Assembly: GCF_028858515.1 (NCBI RefSeq)
Contig: NZ_JAPJZJ010000001.1
Span: forward strand, 496,001-560,000
Length of the DNA stretch: 64,000 nucleotides
Direction of reading: 5' to 3'
DNA from: Aurantiacibacter sp. D1-12
Lineage (GTDB): Bacteria > Pseudomonadota > Alphaproteobacteria > Sphingomonadales > Sphingomonadaceae
Below are positions 17,727 through 26,166 of the stretch, one piece after another. The stretch's first letter is position 1. Every line of letters starts with the position of its first letter. The translations under genes were made by a program, and so were the position numbers. Below the pieces are notes generated by a model, which saw nothing but the letters and a program-made list of their open reading frames with translations, ran no database searches and was not told the origin of the DNA.

Positions 17727-19122
17727 GGGTCTCACACCCATCATGTACGGCGGCAAGGAAGTCTGGCCGCTGATCGAAGGCGGCAAGGGTGTTTCGGCCA
17801 CGAACCACATGTCGAGTGGCGCTTGGGCGGCTGCTGGCGGTATCGGTACCGTTAGTGCCGTGAATGCAGACAGCTATGACAGCGATGGAAACCCTATCCC
17901 GCAAGTCTATCCGCAAGCCACGCGTGGCGAACGGTTCGAGCAGCTTGTCCGTTATGCCATCGACGGTGCGACCGAACAGGTGAAGCGCGCGCATGAGATG
18001 GCCAACGGGAAAGGTGCCATCAATATCAACGTGCTGTGGGAAATGGGCGGCGCGCAGCGCGTGCTCGAAGGGGTGCTGGAAAACTGCAAGGGGCTGATCA
18101 CTGGTGTGACCTGCGGTGCCGGCATGCCCTACAAACTCGCTGAAATCGCCCAGCGCTTTAACGTCCATTACCTGCCGATCATCAGCTCGGCCCGCGCCTT
18201 CCGTGCGCTGTGGAAGCGCAGCTATTCGAAGGTGCCCGACCTGATGGCGGCGGTGGTCTATGAAGATCCCTGGCTTGCGGGCGGGCACAACGGCCTTTCC
18301 AACGCCGAAGATCCAAAGAAGCCCGAAGATCCCTATCCGCGCGTAAAAGCGCTGCGTGAAACGATGCGCAAAGAAGGCGTTTCTGAAGACACCGCCATCG
18401 TGATGGCAGGCGGCGTCTGGTTCCTGCGCGAATGGGAAGACTGGATCGATAATCCCGAACTCGGCAAAATCGCCTTCCAGTTCGGCACGCGTCCGCTGCT
18501 GACGAAGGAAAGTCCGATCCCGCAAGTCTGGAAAGACATGCTCCGTACCGTGGAGCCGGGCGACGTGCTGCTGCACAAATTCTCACCCACCGGTTTCTAT
18601 TCCAGCGCGGTGAAGACGCCGTTCCTCTACGATCTTATGCACCGTAGTGAACGCCAGATCCCGATCTTCAAGCGTGATGAGGAAGAGGGCACGGTGCCGC
18701 TGATGGATCACGGTAAGGCGAAATATTTCTTCGTTCACCCGGGCGACCAGCGCAAGGCGCAGGCGTGGATGCACGAAGGTTTTACCGAGGCAATGAAGAC
18801 GCCGGACAACACGGTCGTATTCGTGACGCCCGAAAGCGCGGAGCAGATCCGCGAAGACCAGCAGGGTTGCATGGGCTGCCTTTCGCACTGCCAGTTCTCC
18901 AGCTGGAAGGACCATGACAATCATACGACCGGCCGCCTCGCCGATCCGCGCAGCTTCTGCATCCAGAAAACACTGCAGGATATCGCCCATGGCGGCGATC
19001 CTGACGAGAACCTCGCGTTTGCCGGTCATGCGGCATATCGGTTCAAGCAGGACCCGTTTTATTCCAACAACTTCACGCCGACAGTGAAGGAATTGGTGGA
19101 ACGTATTCTGACCGGCGATTGA
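17716..19122 (+). CDS. Nitronate monooxygenase / NAD(P)H-dependent flavin oxidoreductase
   Basis: An FMN-binding TIM-barrel enzyme of the 2-nitropropane dioxygenase family, 468 residues. I choose ATG 17716 (MAFKGLTPIMYGG) after GGGGAAG; the frame extends upstream into the methyltransferase gene without need. The segment VTCGAGMPYKL and the later VMAGGVWF match flavin-binding parts of the family. An unusual cysteine cluster, QGCMGCLSHCQF near residue 385-400, hints at a metal or redox site not found in short family members. The in vivo substrate is uncertain. The TGATG junction couples it to the hydrolase that follows. Confidence 0.82.
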   Translation: MAFKGLTPIMYGGKEVWPLIEGGKGVSATNHMSSGAWAAAGGIGTVSAVNADSYDSDGNPIPQVYPQATRGERFEQLVRYAIDGATEQVKRAHEMANGKGAININVLWEMGGAQRVLEGVLENCKGLITGVTCGAGMPYKLAEIAQRFNVHYLPIISSARAFRALWKRSYSKVPDLMAAVVYEDPWLAGGHNGLSNAEDPKKPEDPYPRVKALRETMRKEGVSEDTAIVMAGGVWFLREWEDWIDNPELGKIAFQFGTRPLLTKESPIPQVWKDMLRTVEPGDVLLHKFSPTGFYSSAVKTPFLYDLMHRSERQIPIFKRDEEEGTVPLMDHGKAKYFFVHPGDQRKAQAWMHEGFTEAMKTPDNTVVFVTPESAEQIREDQQGCMGCLSHCQFSSWKDHDNHTTGRLADPRSFCIQKTLQDIAHGGDPDENLAFAGHAAYRFKQDPFYSNNFTPTVKELVERILTGD

Positions 19123-19826
19123 TGGTAGAGCACAAGCCTTCTCCTCCGCCCATCCGGCGGACCTTGCGAGAGGGCTTGTCGCTTCCCCGTGTTCTCCTCA
19201 ATCCACTCCGCCTGCCACGCAAGGGGCCGGAGATCGGACGCGGGCGAGCTGTAATTGTCATTCCCGGCCTGACGACGGGCGATATCTCGACCACGCTGCT
19301 CCGGCGTACACTCAAAGCGCGTGGGTTTGTGCCTGAAGGCTGGCGGCAGGGTATCAATCTTGGTGCCGACCCGGAGAAGATGGCGCGGTTGCAGGCTCGC
19401 GTTGCGCAATTGCACGCTGAAACCGGCCAGAAGGTCGTGCTGGTCGGGTGGAGCCTCGGCGGCCTCTACGCGCGCGTTCTCGCCAATCGCGAGGCCGAAC
19501 ATGTCGACATGGTGGTGACCGTGGCGAGCCCTATCGCAGGATCACGGCGCGGGAATTCGGCGTGGGCGCTTTACGAAGCGATCAATGACCACAAGGTCGA
19601 TGACACGCCTTTTGACGCCGATCTCGCTTGCAAACCTCCTGTACCAACGCTTTCCGTATGGTCTGCAGTGGATGGCATTGTCGCGCCTGAATGTGCTTGC
19701 GGTGGAGAGAGCGACAGCGACCATCGCCTGCAAATCGACGCGCAGCATTTCACTATCGGCACATCCCGAGACTGCATCGAGAAGATCATCGGCAAGATGG
19801 CTGAACTGGATGCAGAGCGCGGCTAG
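19122..19826 (+). CDS. Alpha/beta hydrolase (lipase/esterase-like)
   Basis: A 234-residue hydrolase with an early beta strand AVIVIPGL, the nucleophile elbow GWSLGG, an acidic residue in SVWSAVDGIV and a histidine in AQHFTIGTS completing a plausible Ser-Asp-His triad. There is no signal peptide. The lid region has two cysteines in ECACGGESDS. The start is the ATG overlapping the stop of the nitronate monooxygenase gene. Its own stop interleaves with that of the convergent DUF805 gene. Substrate unknown. Confidence 0.8.
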   Translation: MVEHKPSPPPIRRTLREGLSLPRVLLNPLRLPRKGPEIGRGRAVIVIPGLTTGDISTTLLRRTLKARGFVPEGWRQGINLGADPEKMARLQARVAQLHAETGQKVVLVGWSLGGLYARVLANREAEHVDMVVTVASPIAGSRRGNSAWALYEAINDHKVDDTPFDADLACKPPVPTLSVWSAVDGIVAPECACGGESDSDHRLQIDAQHFTIGTSRDCIEKIIGKMAELDAERG

Positions 19827-20335
19827 ATCGTCTTTTCCGCGGGGCGAGGGTTGGGGCCGTAGGGGTTGTTTTCGTCCTTGGGTGGCCAGATGAGCATCAC
19901 AACTGCCCCTAGCCAGCAGGCGTAGAACAGAAGCTTCATCCCTTCGCGATTGTACCAGAGATCGTTGTCCGGATAGCTCGCTATCGCATCCAGCCACCCG
20001 TCATAGAAACTGACCGCCATTAGCGCAAAAACGGGTAGCGCAAGCCATCCGGTCCGGCCCGTGTCATGCAGCCTGCGGACGATGGCAGCGGGCAGGGGCA
20101 ATACGATTGTCGCGGCCATGACCAGGACAAGCCATTTGGGCGGGTCGGCATTGATCCCCAGGATCGCAAAAAGCGCACTCAAGAGGCTGATCGGGATGAG
20201 AGGTAGCACGCTCAACATCGCCAGTTCGGTCCGCGATGATCGGCCTTGTGGGTCCCAGAACAGGCGCCATCCGCGGCGATAGGTCGCTACATCGGCCATG
20301 CAGCCGGGCCGCATTCGCAGGTCAGCTTCAGTCAT
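19823..20335 (-). CDS. DUF805 membrane protein
   Basis: A 170-residue inner-membrane protein with about four hydrophobic segments and the DUF805 hallmark VRRLHDTGRTGW. DUF805 proteins are small membrane proteins of unknown function. The start at 20335 lies nine bases after the amtB stop; a second in-frame ATG 36 bases downstream (MADVATYRR) is possible, and neither has a clear ribosome-binding site. It is probably co-transcribed with amtB. Confidence 0.85.
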   Translation of the reverse strand: MTEADLRMRPGCMADVATYRRGWRLFWDPQGRSSRTELAMLSVLPLIPISLLSALFAILGINADPPKWLVLVMAATIVLPLPAAIVRRLHDTGRTGWLALPVFALMAVSFYDGWLDAIASYPDNDLWYNREGMKLLFYACWLGAVVMLIWPPKDENNPYGPNPRPAEKTI

Positions 20336-20344
20336 TGGTTGGGC

Positions 20345-21646
20345 TCAGTCGAAGTTCCAGCTGCGCTCGCCGTGGCTGGCCATATCGAGACCCTCCAGCT
20401 CCTCTTCCTCGCTCACGCGCATCGGGATGAACAGGCTCACCGCGACAGCCAGAACGGCTGTGACAAAGGCGCTAAACAGCGCAACGACAACAACGCCCAA
20501 CGCTTGCACACCAAGCGCTGCGGGAATATCTCCCGCCGCAGTGTAGCCCGTGCCGCCAAGGCCGCTCCAGATGAACAAACCGAGCAGAAGCGAACCGACC
20601 ATTCCTCCGACACCGTGAACGGCGAAGACATCAAGCGAGTCGTCGATAGCCCATTTGCTCTTCACCAGAACGATTGCCGCGTAACAGACTACGGCTCCTG
20701 CCGCACCCAGCAGGATCGCTCCACCAGGTGCAATATAGCCCGCAGCAGGTGTGATCGTGGCAAGGCCGGCAATCGCGCCTGTGGCAAAGCCCACTGTGGT
20801 CGGTTTGCCGAACTTTATCTTCTCTATCAGCAGCCAGACCAGTGCGGCCACAGCGGCCGCGACGTGGGTGTTGATGATGGCAGAGGAGGCATCGTCCGTC
20901 GCCGTCAGCGCGCTTCCGCCATTAAAACCGAACCAGCCGACCCACAGCAGCATCGCGCCGAGTATGGTGAGAGCGGGCGCATGCGGGAGCAGGGCAGAGG
21001 AGGGGAAGCCCATCCGCTTACCCAGCAACAAGGCAACGACGAGTGCCGAAACGCCCGCAGTTGTGTGCACGACGAGGCCGCCTGCAAAGTCCGTCACACC
21101 CAGTTGACCAAGCCAACCGCCGCCCCAGATCCAGTGAGCAACCGGAGCATAGACCAGCAGCCCCCAGAGCGCGCAGAAGGTCACCACCCAGCCAAAACGC
21201 GCGCGGTCTACCCACGCACCCACCATCAGCGCAGGGGTGATGGCGGCGAATGTCATCTGGAACAGAACGAAAGTGCTTTCAGGCAGCAACATGCCTTCGC
21301 GCACGATATCGAGATTGATCAGCATCCACTTGTCGCCATCACCGATCACGCCGCCAACGCTGGGTCCGAAGGCGAGCGTGTAGCCAACGATGATCCACAA
21401 CACCGATGCCACACCGGCAACGGCAGCGACCTGGAGTGCAACCGAGAGGAAGTTCTTTGATCGGACCAACCCGCCATAAAACAGCGCAAGGCCCGGCAGG
21501 GCCATCAGCAGGACGAGCGCACTGGATGTGAGGATCCAGGCCGTGTCCCCGGTTTCATTGGCCGCCACATTGGTCATACCGTCCTGTGCAAACGCTACCT
21601 GCGGCAGAGCCATTAATGCGGCGGCGAGGCCCAGTTTGCGAAGCAT
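20345..21646 (-). CDS. amtB: Ammonium transporter (Amt family)
   Basis: A trimeric inner-membrane ammonium channel, 433 residues, with a cleavable signal peptide (LPQVAFAQ) followed by eleven hydrophobic segments. Family motifs include ALPGLALFYGGLVRSKN, the DFAGGLVVHTTAGVSAL region and DSLDVFAVHGVGGMVGSLLLG. No glnK or glnB PII gene lies next to it, although that pairing is common. A small dyad GCAC-N6-GTGC (21666-21679) sits 20-33 bases upstream of the start. AGAGGGG provides the ribosome-binding site. Confidence 0.95.
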   Translation of the reverse strand: MLRKLGLAAALMALPQVAFAQDGMTNVAANETGDTAWILTSSALVLLMALPGLALFYGGLVRSKNFLSVALQVAAVAGVASVLWIIVGYTLAFGPSVGGVIGDGDKWMLINLDIVREGMLLPESTFVLFQMTFAAITPALMVGAWVDRARFGWVVTFCALWGLLVYAPVAHWIWGGGWLGQLGVTDFAGGLVVHTTAGVSALVVALLLGKRMGFPSSALLPHAPALTILGAMLLWVGWFGFNGGSALTATDDASSAIINTHVAAAVAALVWLLIEKIKFGKPTTVGFATGAIAGLATITPAAGYIAPGGAILLGAAGAVVCYAAIVLVKSKWAIDDSLDVFAVHGVGGMVGSLLLGLFIWSGLGGTGYTAAGDIPAALGVQALGVVVVALFSAFVTAVLAVAVSLFIPMRVSEEEELEGLDMASHGERSWNFD

Positions 21647-21778
21647 GTATTTCCCCTCTTATCCGGCACACGGCAGTGCGCTGACCAGGCGTGTAGTTTT
21701 GACCAATTCGAAAGGACTAGCAAGAGAGGGTAAGGTAATGGTTGCGGCGACTCTGTGGGCAAGGTTAGTTAGTGGCGC

Positions 21779-22249
21779 ATGACGCGCATTCTTCCATTGC
21801 TCTTACCACTTCTTACTGTCGGCCTTCCGACTTCTGCGGCTGCGCAGGATGCCGAGCTGCCTTATTGGGCAAGCATTGCTTCGGAAGAAGTGAACATGCG
21901 CACAGGACCTAGCGAACGCTATCCGATCGAGTGGACCTATTACCGTGACGGAATGCCGATCAAGGTGATCCGCTTCCATCAGGGTTGGCGCTATGTTGAG
22001 GAGCACGATGGCACGCGCGGGTGGATGTATGCCGAGCTTTTGAGCCGCCAGCGCACAGCGCTTGTTGTCGGAGAGGGGCTTGCGCCCATGCGTGGCGGTC
22101 GGTCCGAGAGCGCAGAGCTGTGGTGGAACCTCGAACCCGGCGTGGTTGGCGAGCTGGGCGAATGCCTTGAAGGTTGGTGCAATCTCAACGTTGAAGGCCG
22201 CCGTGGCTGGGTTCAGGCAGACCGCCTGTGGGGTGACGGAGAGCCGTAA
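21779..22249 (+). CDS. Exported tandem SH3-like-domain protein
   Basis: A 156-residue protein with a signal peptide ending SAAAQ and two bacterial SH3-like domains. The first covers residues ~33-90 (VNMRTGPSERYPIEWTYYR, then GWRYVEEHDGTRGWMY). The second covers ~95-150 (ALVVGEGLAPMRGG…GWCNLNVEGRRGWV). Such domains often bind cell-wall or other periplasmic ligands; no catalytic domain is present. It diverges from amtB and ends before a bidirectional terminator. Confidence 0.83.
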   Translation: MTRILPLLLPLLTVGLPTSAAAQDAELPYWASIASEEVNMRTGPSERYPIEWTYYRDGMPIKVIRFHQGWRYVEEHDGTRGWMYAELLSRQRTALVVGEGLAPMRGGRSESAELWWNLEPGVVGELGECLEGWCNLNVEGRRGWVQADRLWGDGEP

Positions 22250-22261
22250 GCACCCATGAAA

Positions 22262-22285
22262 AAGGGCGACCCGCAGGCCGCCCTT
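22262..22285. terminator. Bidirectional intrinsic terminator between SH3 and lipoprotein genes
   Basis: AAGGGCG pairs with CGCCCTT around an inner CC/GG stem and a CGCA loop. Flanking A and T runs (AAAAA on the left; TTTT at 22291-22294) fit termination in both directions, best for the leftward lipoprotein gene. It is nearly identical to the hairpin at 22774-22799. Confidence 0.75.
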
Positions 22286-22306
22286 CTGCATTTTATGGCT
22301 CTGGTC

Positions 22307-22702
22307 TTAGCTGACCTTCATCATCGTGTTTTCTTCACCTTCGGCGTTAGTCACCACAACGCTTCCATCTTCACCAGGCTCGCTGAAGGTATAGCAATTC
22401 TCGGTTGCTTCCTCTTCGCCTTCTTGCGGCTGCATCGTGAAGCAAGTCGCGCCTGCTTCATCTGTTCGCCACGTGCCGGAATCGACTACTTCGCCGCCCA
22501 TTACTATCTCGGTGGTGCCATCTTCATTGATGATGCCGGTCCATTCTTCGCCTTCGTCAGTTGTGCCTTCATAGGTGCCGGCAATGCTGGCCGTTTCTTC
22601 AGCCATCGCTTCATCGGCGATCTCGTCGGTGGCCTCGTCTTCTGCCGGTTGAGCACAAGCAACCAGAGCCAGAACAGCACATACAGATACGATTTTACGC
22701 AT
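22307..22702 (-). CDS. Small acidic lipoprotein, paralog 1
   Basis: A 131-residue predicted lipoprotein: signal peptide with lipobox LVAC near residue 16, a Glu/Ala/Asp-rich linker, then a compact ~85-residue beta-rich domain. Recurrent elements are GTYEGT, NEDGT, SGTWRTD and two cysteines (GATCFTM and ENCYTF) that could form a disulfide. It is a clear paralog of the gene at 22829-23218, with the same element order. Function unknown. The upstream gap contains the paralog's terminator and its own promoter. Confidence 0.75.
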   Translation of the reverse strand: MRKIVSVCAVLALVACAQPAEDEATDEIADEAMAEETASIAGTYEGTTDEGEEWTGIINEDGTTEIVMGGEVVDSGTWRTDEAGATCFTMQPQEGEEEATENCYTFSEPGEDGSVVVTNAEGEENTMMKVS

Positions 22703-22773
22703 TATTCCATCCCCCCAAGTTGTGGAGCATGGAAGCTAGGCGGCTGTCGGTCATTTGGCAAATCAGCAAAGAA

Positions 22774-22799
22774 AAAGGGCGACCCGCGGGCCGCCCTTT
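22774..22799. terminator. Intrinsic terminator of lipoprotein paralog 2
   Basis: AAAGGGCG pairs with CGCCCTTT around an inner CC/GG and a CGCG-type loop. On the minus strand a run of T follows. The core differs from the 22262-22285 terminator at very few positions, as though terminator and gene were duplicated together. Confidence 0.75.
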
Positions 22800-22828
22800 C
22801 GCTACGTTGAAACTGGTGCTGATACAGA

Positions 22829-23218
22829 TCAGTCCGTCTTCGACATCGTCATCGATTCACCGTCGGCATTGGTGACAGTAACCGTACCATCATCAGCGGC
22901 TTCGCTGATCTCGAAGCACATCGGCTCGGCTTCTTCGAGAAGGCCTTCTTCCACGATGCAGGTGCCGTTTACATCGTCATGCGTCCAGGTGCCGGTGCGG
23001 ACAACTTCACCTGCGGACGAATCGGTGAAAGTACCGTCTTCGTTGAACGTCATGGAAAATGCGACGCCTTCCGCATCGGTACCTTCGTAGGTGCCTGCGG
23101 TGGTGTCTGTGGCTTCGGCCACAGGTTCTGCGATTTCGGCTTCAGCCGGCTCATCCACTTCACTGCCGCCACATGCGGCCAGAGCGAATACGCCTGCTAC
23201 TGCGATAATCTTCTTCAT
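22829..23218 (-). CDS. Small acidic lipoprotein, paralog 2
   Basis: A 129-residue predicted lipoprotein with lipobox LAAC near residue 16, an acidic Ala/Glu-rich linker and a domain with GTYEGTD, NEDGTF, TGTWTHDD and two cysteines (GTCIVE and PMCFEI). It aligns end to end with the neighbouring lipoprotein; the C-terminal VTVTNADGESMTM matches VVVTNAEGEENTM. A strong ribosome-binding site (GAGGGAG) precedes the ATG. No function is assigned. Each copy has its own terminator, so they are separate transcription units. Confidence 0.75.
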   Translation of the reverse strand: MKKIIAVAGVFALAACGGSEVDEPAEAEIAEPVAEATDTTAGTYEGTDAEGVAFSMTFNEDGTFTDSSAGEVVRTGTWTHDDVNGTCIVEEGLLEEAEPMCFEISEAADDGTVTVTNADGESMTMSKTD

Positions 23219-23337
23219 GAACTTACTCCCTCAAATTAATCTAACCTACGCTGGTTTAGTCCCCCAACGCACAGATGGGCGGGAAGGTCCAATAAACCTG
23301 CGCGCCCGTCAACACTTTACCTTGTAAACTTTGTAAC

Positions 23338-24534
23338 TCAGGCCAGCTCCACCGCAACGGCTGTCGCTTCACCACCACCGATGCACAGGCTGGCAATGCC
23401 GCGCTTCTTGCCTTGCTGCTTGAGTGCATTGACGAGCGTAACAATGATGCGCGTGCCGCTGGCTCCGATCGGGTGACCCAGTGCGGTGCCGCCGCCGTTC
23501 ACGTTGATCTTGTCATGATCGATGCCGATGTCCTGCATGGCGAACATGGCGACGCAGGCAAACGCTTCGTTCACTTCCCACAGGTCGACATCATCCACAC
23601 TCCAGCCGGTCTGTTCGAGCAGCTTCTGGATCGCGCCGACCGGAGCGATGGTGAACTCTTCCGGAGCCTGCGCGTGGGCGGTCATGCCAACGATGGTTGC
23701 GACCGGGGTCTGGCCCTTGGCGTCCGCCACGCTCTTGCGCGTCAGGACAACAGCGGCCGCACCGTCCGAAATCGACGACGAGGTTGCAGCGGTAATGGTA
23801 CCATCCTTTGCGAAGGCAGGGCGCAGCTGCGGGATCTTGTCCGGGCGGCCCTTGCTCGGCGCTTCGTCGGTGTCGACAGTCACGTCGCCACGACGGGTAG
23901 AGAATGTGACGGGCACGACCTCATCGGCGAATGCGCCGCTTTCGATAGCCTTGTTGGCGCGGTCGAGCGAGGCGATCGAGTATTCGTCCATCGATTCGCG
24001 GGTTAGCTGATACTTATCAGCCATGTCCTGCGCAAAAGTGCCCATTGCGCGGCCGGGCTCGTAAGCATCTTCCAACCCGTCGAGGAACATGTGGTCGTAA
24101 GCCATGTCGTGGCCGATGCGCGCGCCCGAACGGTGTTTCTTGAGCAGGTATGGCGCATTCGTCATGCTTTCCATGCCGCCTGCAATCACGGTGTCGACCG
24201 TTCCGGTGGCAAGCGCCTCAGCGCCCATGATCACCGTCTGCATGCCGCTGCCGCAAACCTTGTTGACTGTGGTTGCCTGCGCGCTGAGCGGAAGGCCTGC
24301 TTTCAGAGCTGCCTGACGGGCAGGGGCCTGGCCCAGACCACCGGGCAGAACACAGCCCATGTAAACCCGGTCAACGTCCTCGCCTGCAACACCTGCGCGC
24401 TCGACAGCAGCCTTCACTGCTGTCGCGCCGAGATCGGTCGCGGCTACATCAGCCAGCGCGCCCTGCATGGCGCCCATCGGCGTACGGGCGTAGGAGAGAA
24501 TGACAATCGGATCGGATTCATTGAAAGCGGGCAT
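23338..24534 (-). CDS. Acetyl-CoA C-acetyltransferase (thiolase)
   Basis: A type II (biosynthetic-like) thiolase, 398 residues. The acyl-accepting cysteine is C94 in NKVCGSGMQ. The NEAFA motif, the GHPIGASG histidine and the late CIGGGEATA cysteine complete the active site. It condenses two acetyl-CoA or cleaves acetoacetyl-CoA; a role in short-chain acyl metabolism or polyhydroxybutyrate synthesis cannot be separated from sequence alone. No phaB or phaC is adjacent. It diverges from the aldehyde dehydrogenase gene across a 137-bp gap. Confidence 0.93.
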   Translation of the reverse strand: MPAFNESDPIVILSYARTPMGAMQGALADVAATDLGATAVKAAVERAGVAGEDVDRVYMGCVLPGGLGQAPARQAALKAGLPLSAQATTVNKVCGSGMQTVIMGAEALATGTVDTVIAGGMESMTNAPYLLKKHRSGARIGHDMAYDHMFLDGLEDAYEPGRAMGTFAQDMADKYQLTRESMDEYSIASLDRANKAIESGAFADEVVPVTFSTRRGDVTVDTDEAPSKGRPDKIPQLRPAFAKDGTITAATSSSISDGAAAVVLTRKSVADAKGQTPVATIVGMTAHAQAPEEFTIAPVGAIQKLLEQTGWSVDDVDLWEVNEAFACVAMFAMQDIGIDHDKINVNGGGTALGHPIGASGTRIIVTLVNALKQQGKKRGIASLCIGGGEATAVAVELA

Positions 24535-24671
24535 TGATTGTTTGCCTTTCGGTCACAAAGTGATGTTCGTTATGGCGCGCTATTTAGTGGTGCGGTGCAA
24601 CAAAAGCAAACGCCGTGCATTGGACATATGTATGCGTCCGATGACTGGACTGAGACTCAGAAGGGGCATCT

Positions 24672-26111
24672 ATGCCGACTAAAAAGCCGACCCAGCAATG
24701 GCTCACTGAACTGTTGGACGCGCAGCGCGCGGCCTTTGTAGCAGCACGCCCCGAACCGTTGTCTGTACGTCAGGACCGGCTAGATCGCTTGCTATCGCTG
24801 CTGACCGAGAACGATGCCGCGCTGTGCGATGCCATGAATGAGGATTATGGCAACCGCTCTGAAGTGCAGAGCATGATTACCGATGTGATGGCCGCGATCA
24901 CCTTCACCAAGTATTGCAAATCGAATCTGCGACGTTGGGCCTCGCCCGAGCGCCGGAGTGTGCAGTTTCCGCTAGGCCTGGTGGGCGCGAAGGCGGAGCT
25001 TCGTTTCGAACCCAAGGGCGTGATCGGCATCATCAGCCCGTGGAATTTTCCCGTGAACCTCGCCTTCGGTCCGCTCGCGCAGGTTCTGGCTGCGGGCAAC
25101 CGCGCGATGATCAAGCCGAGCGAGTTTACACCCGTCACCAGCAACCTGATTGCCGAACTGGTCGCGCAATATTTCTCTGAAGACGAAGTGACCGTCGCCA
25201 ACGGCGGTGTCGAAGTGGCGCAGGCATTTTCGTCGCTTCCCTTCGATCATCTTGTCTTCACCGGATCGACAGAGGTTGGACGCCACGTGATGCGTGCGGC
25301 TGCGGAAAACCTCGTGCCGGTTACGCTTGAATTGGGCGGCAAGAGCCCGACGGTGATCGGTCGCAGCGCCGATCTGGAGCAGGCCGGGTCCCGCATCGTG
25401 ACGGGAAAGATGATGAATGCCGGGCAGATCTGCCTCGCGCCCGACTACCTTCTTGTCCCTGAAGAAATGGAAGACGGCATGATCGCTGCGCTCGAACTGG
25501 GCGCGATGGATCAGTATCCCGCACTACGCGACAATCCCGACTACGCCAGCGTGATCAATGATAAACAGTTCGCACGGCTGCAGGAGATGGTTGCCGATGC
25601 GCGTGAAAAGGGCGGCGATGTTATCGAGATCAATCCGGCGGACGAGGATTTTTCCGCTGGCAACCAGCGCAAGATGCCGCTGACCGTTATTCGCAATCCC
25701 AGCGACGACATGCAGGCCATGCGCGAGGAGATTTTCGGCCCCGTGCTGCCCGTCCTGACCTACAGCCACATTGATGAGGCGATTGAGCGGATCAACGGTC
25801 GTGATCGCCCGCTTGGCCTCTACTACTTCGGCGAGGATGTAGGCGAGCGCGAGAAGGTGCTCAAGCAAACCATCTCGGGCGGCGTTACAGTGAACGATGT
25901 GATCTTCCACATCTCGGCCGAAGACATGCCTTTCGGTGGCATCGGTCCGAGCGGAATGGGCTGCTATCACGGCCCGGAAGGCTTCAAGGAATTCAGCCAC
26001 GCGCGCAGCGTCTACACGCAGCCCAAGCTGGATGTCGCAGCGCTTGGCGGATTGAAGCCGCCCTATGGGGCGCGGGCGAAGAAGCTGCTCAGTTTCATGG
26101 CGCGCAAATAG
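24672..26111 (+). CDS. Coniferyl-aldehyde-dehydrogenase-type aldehyde dehydrogenase
   Basis: A 479-residue NAD(P)-dependent aldehyde dehydrogenase. Landmarks are SPWNFPVNLAFGPL, KPSEFTP, FTGSTEVGR, the general-base LELGGKSP and the catalytic Cys in NAGQICLAPDY. The late segment HISAEDMPFGGIGPSGMGCYHG matches the CalB-type (coniferyl aldehyde) branch, which also includes fatty-aldehyde enzymes, so the true substrate is open. The ATG follows AGAAGGGG. An SMP-30-like lipoprotein gene follows 55 bp downstream and may be co-transcribed. Confidence 0.88.
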   Translation: MPTKKPTQQWLTELLDAQRAAFVAARPEPLSVRQDRLDRLLSLLTENDAALCDAMNEDYGNRSEVQSMITDVMAAITFTKYCKSNLRRWASPERRSVQFPLGLVGAKAELRFEPKGVIGIISPWNFPVNLAFGPLAQVLAAGNRAMIKPSEFTPVTSNLIAELVAQYFSEDEVTVANGGVEVAQAFSSLPFDHLVFTGSTEVGRHVMRAAAENLVPVTLELGGKSPTVIGRSADLEQAGSRIVTGKMMNAGQICLAPDYLLVPEEMEDGMIAALELGAMDQYPALRDNPDYASVINDKQFARLQEMVADAREKGGDVIEINPADEDFSAGNQRKMPLTVIRNPSDDMQAMREEIFGPVLPVLTYSHIDEAIERINGRDRPLGLYYFGEDVGEREKVLKQTISGGVTVNDVIFHISAEDMPFGGIGPSGMGCYHGPEGFKEFSHARSVYTQPKLDVAALGGLKPPYGARAKKLLSFMARK

Positions 26112-26166
26112 GAAAAGCTGCCGGGCAGGGGTGACAGCAGACTGTGTGCGGGATTATCACGCGCAC

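Noticed and set aside
20246-21460. 404-codon frame opposite amtB
   Set aside because: The amtB product is unmistakable; the antisense product is charged and of no recognisable family.
21666-21679. GCAC-N6-GTGC dyad before amtB as an NtrC site
   Set aside because: Spacing differs from the NtrC consensus (N7), no sigma-54 promoter is visible, and it lies too close to the start to be an activator site.
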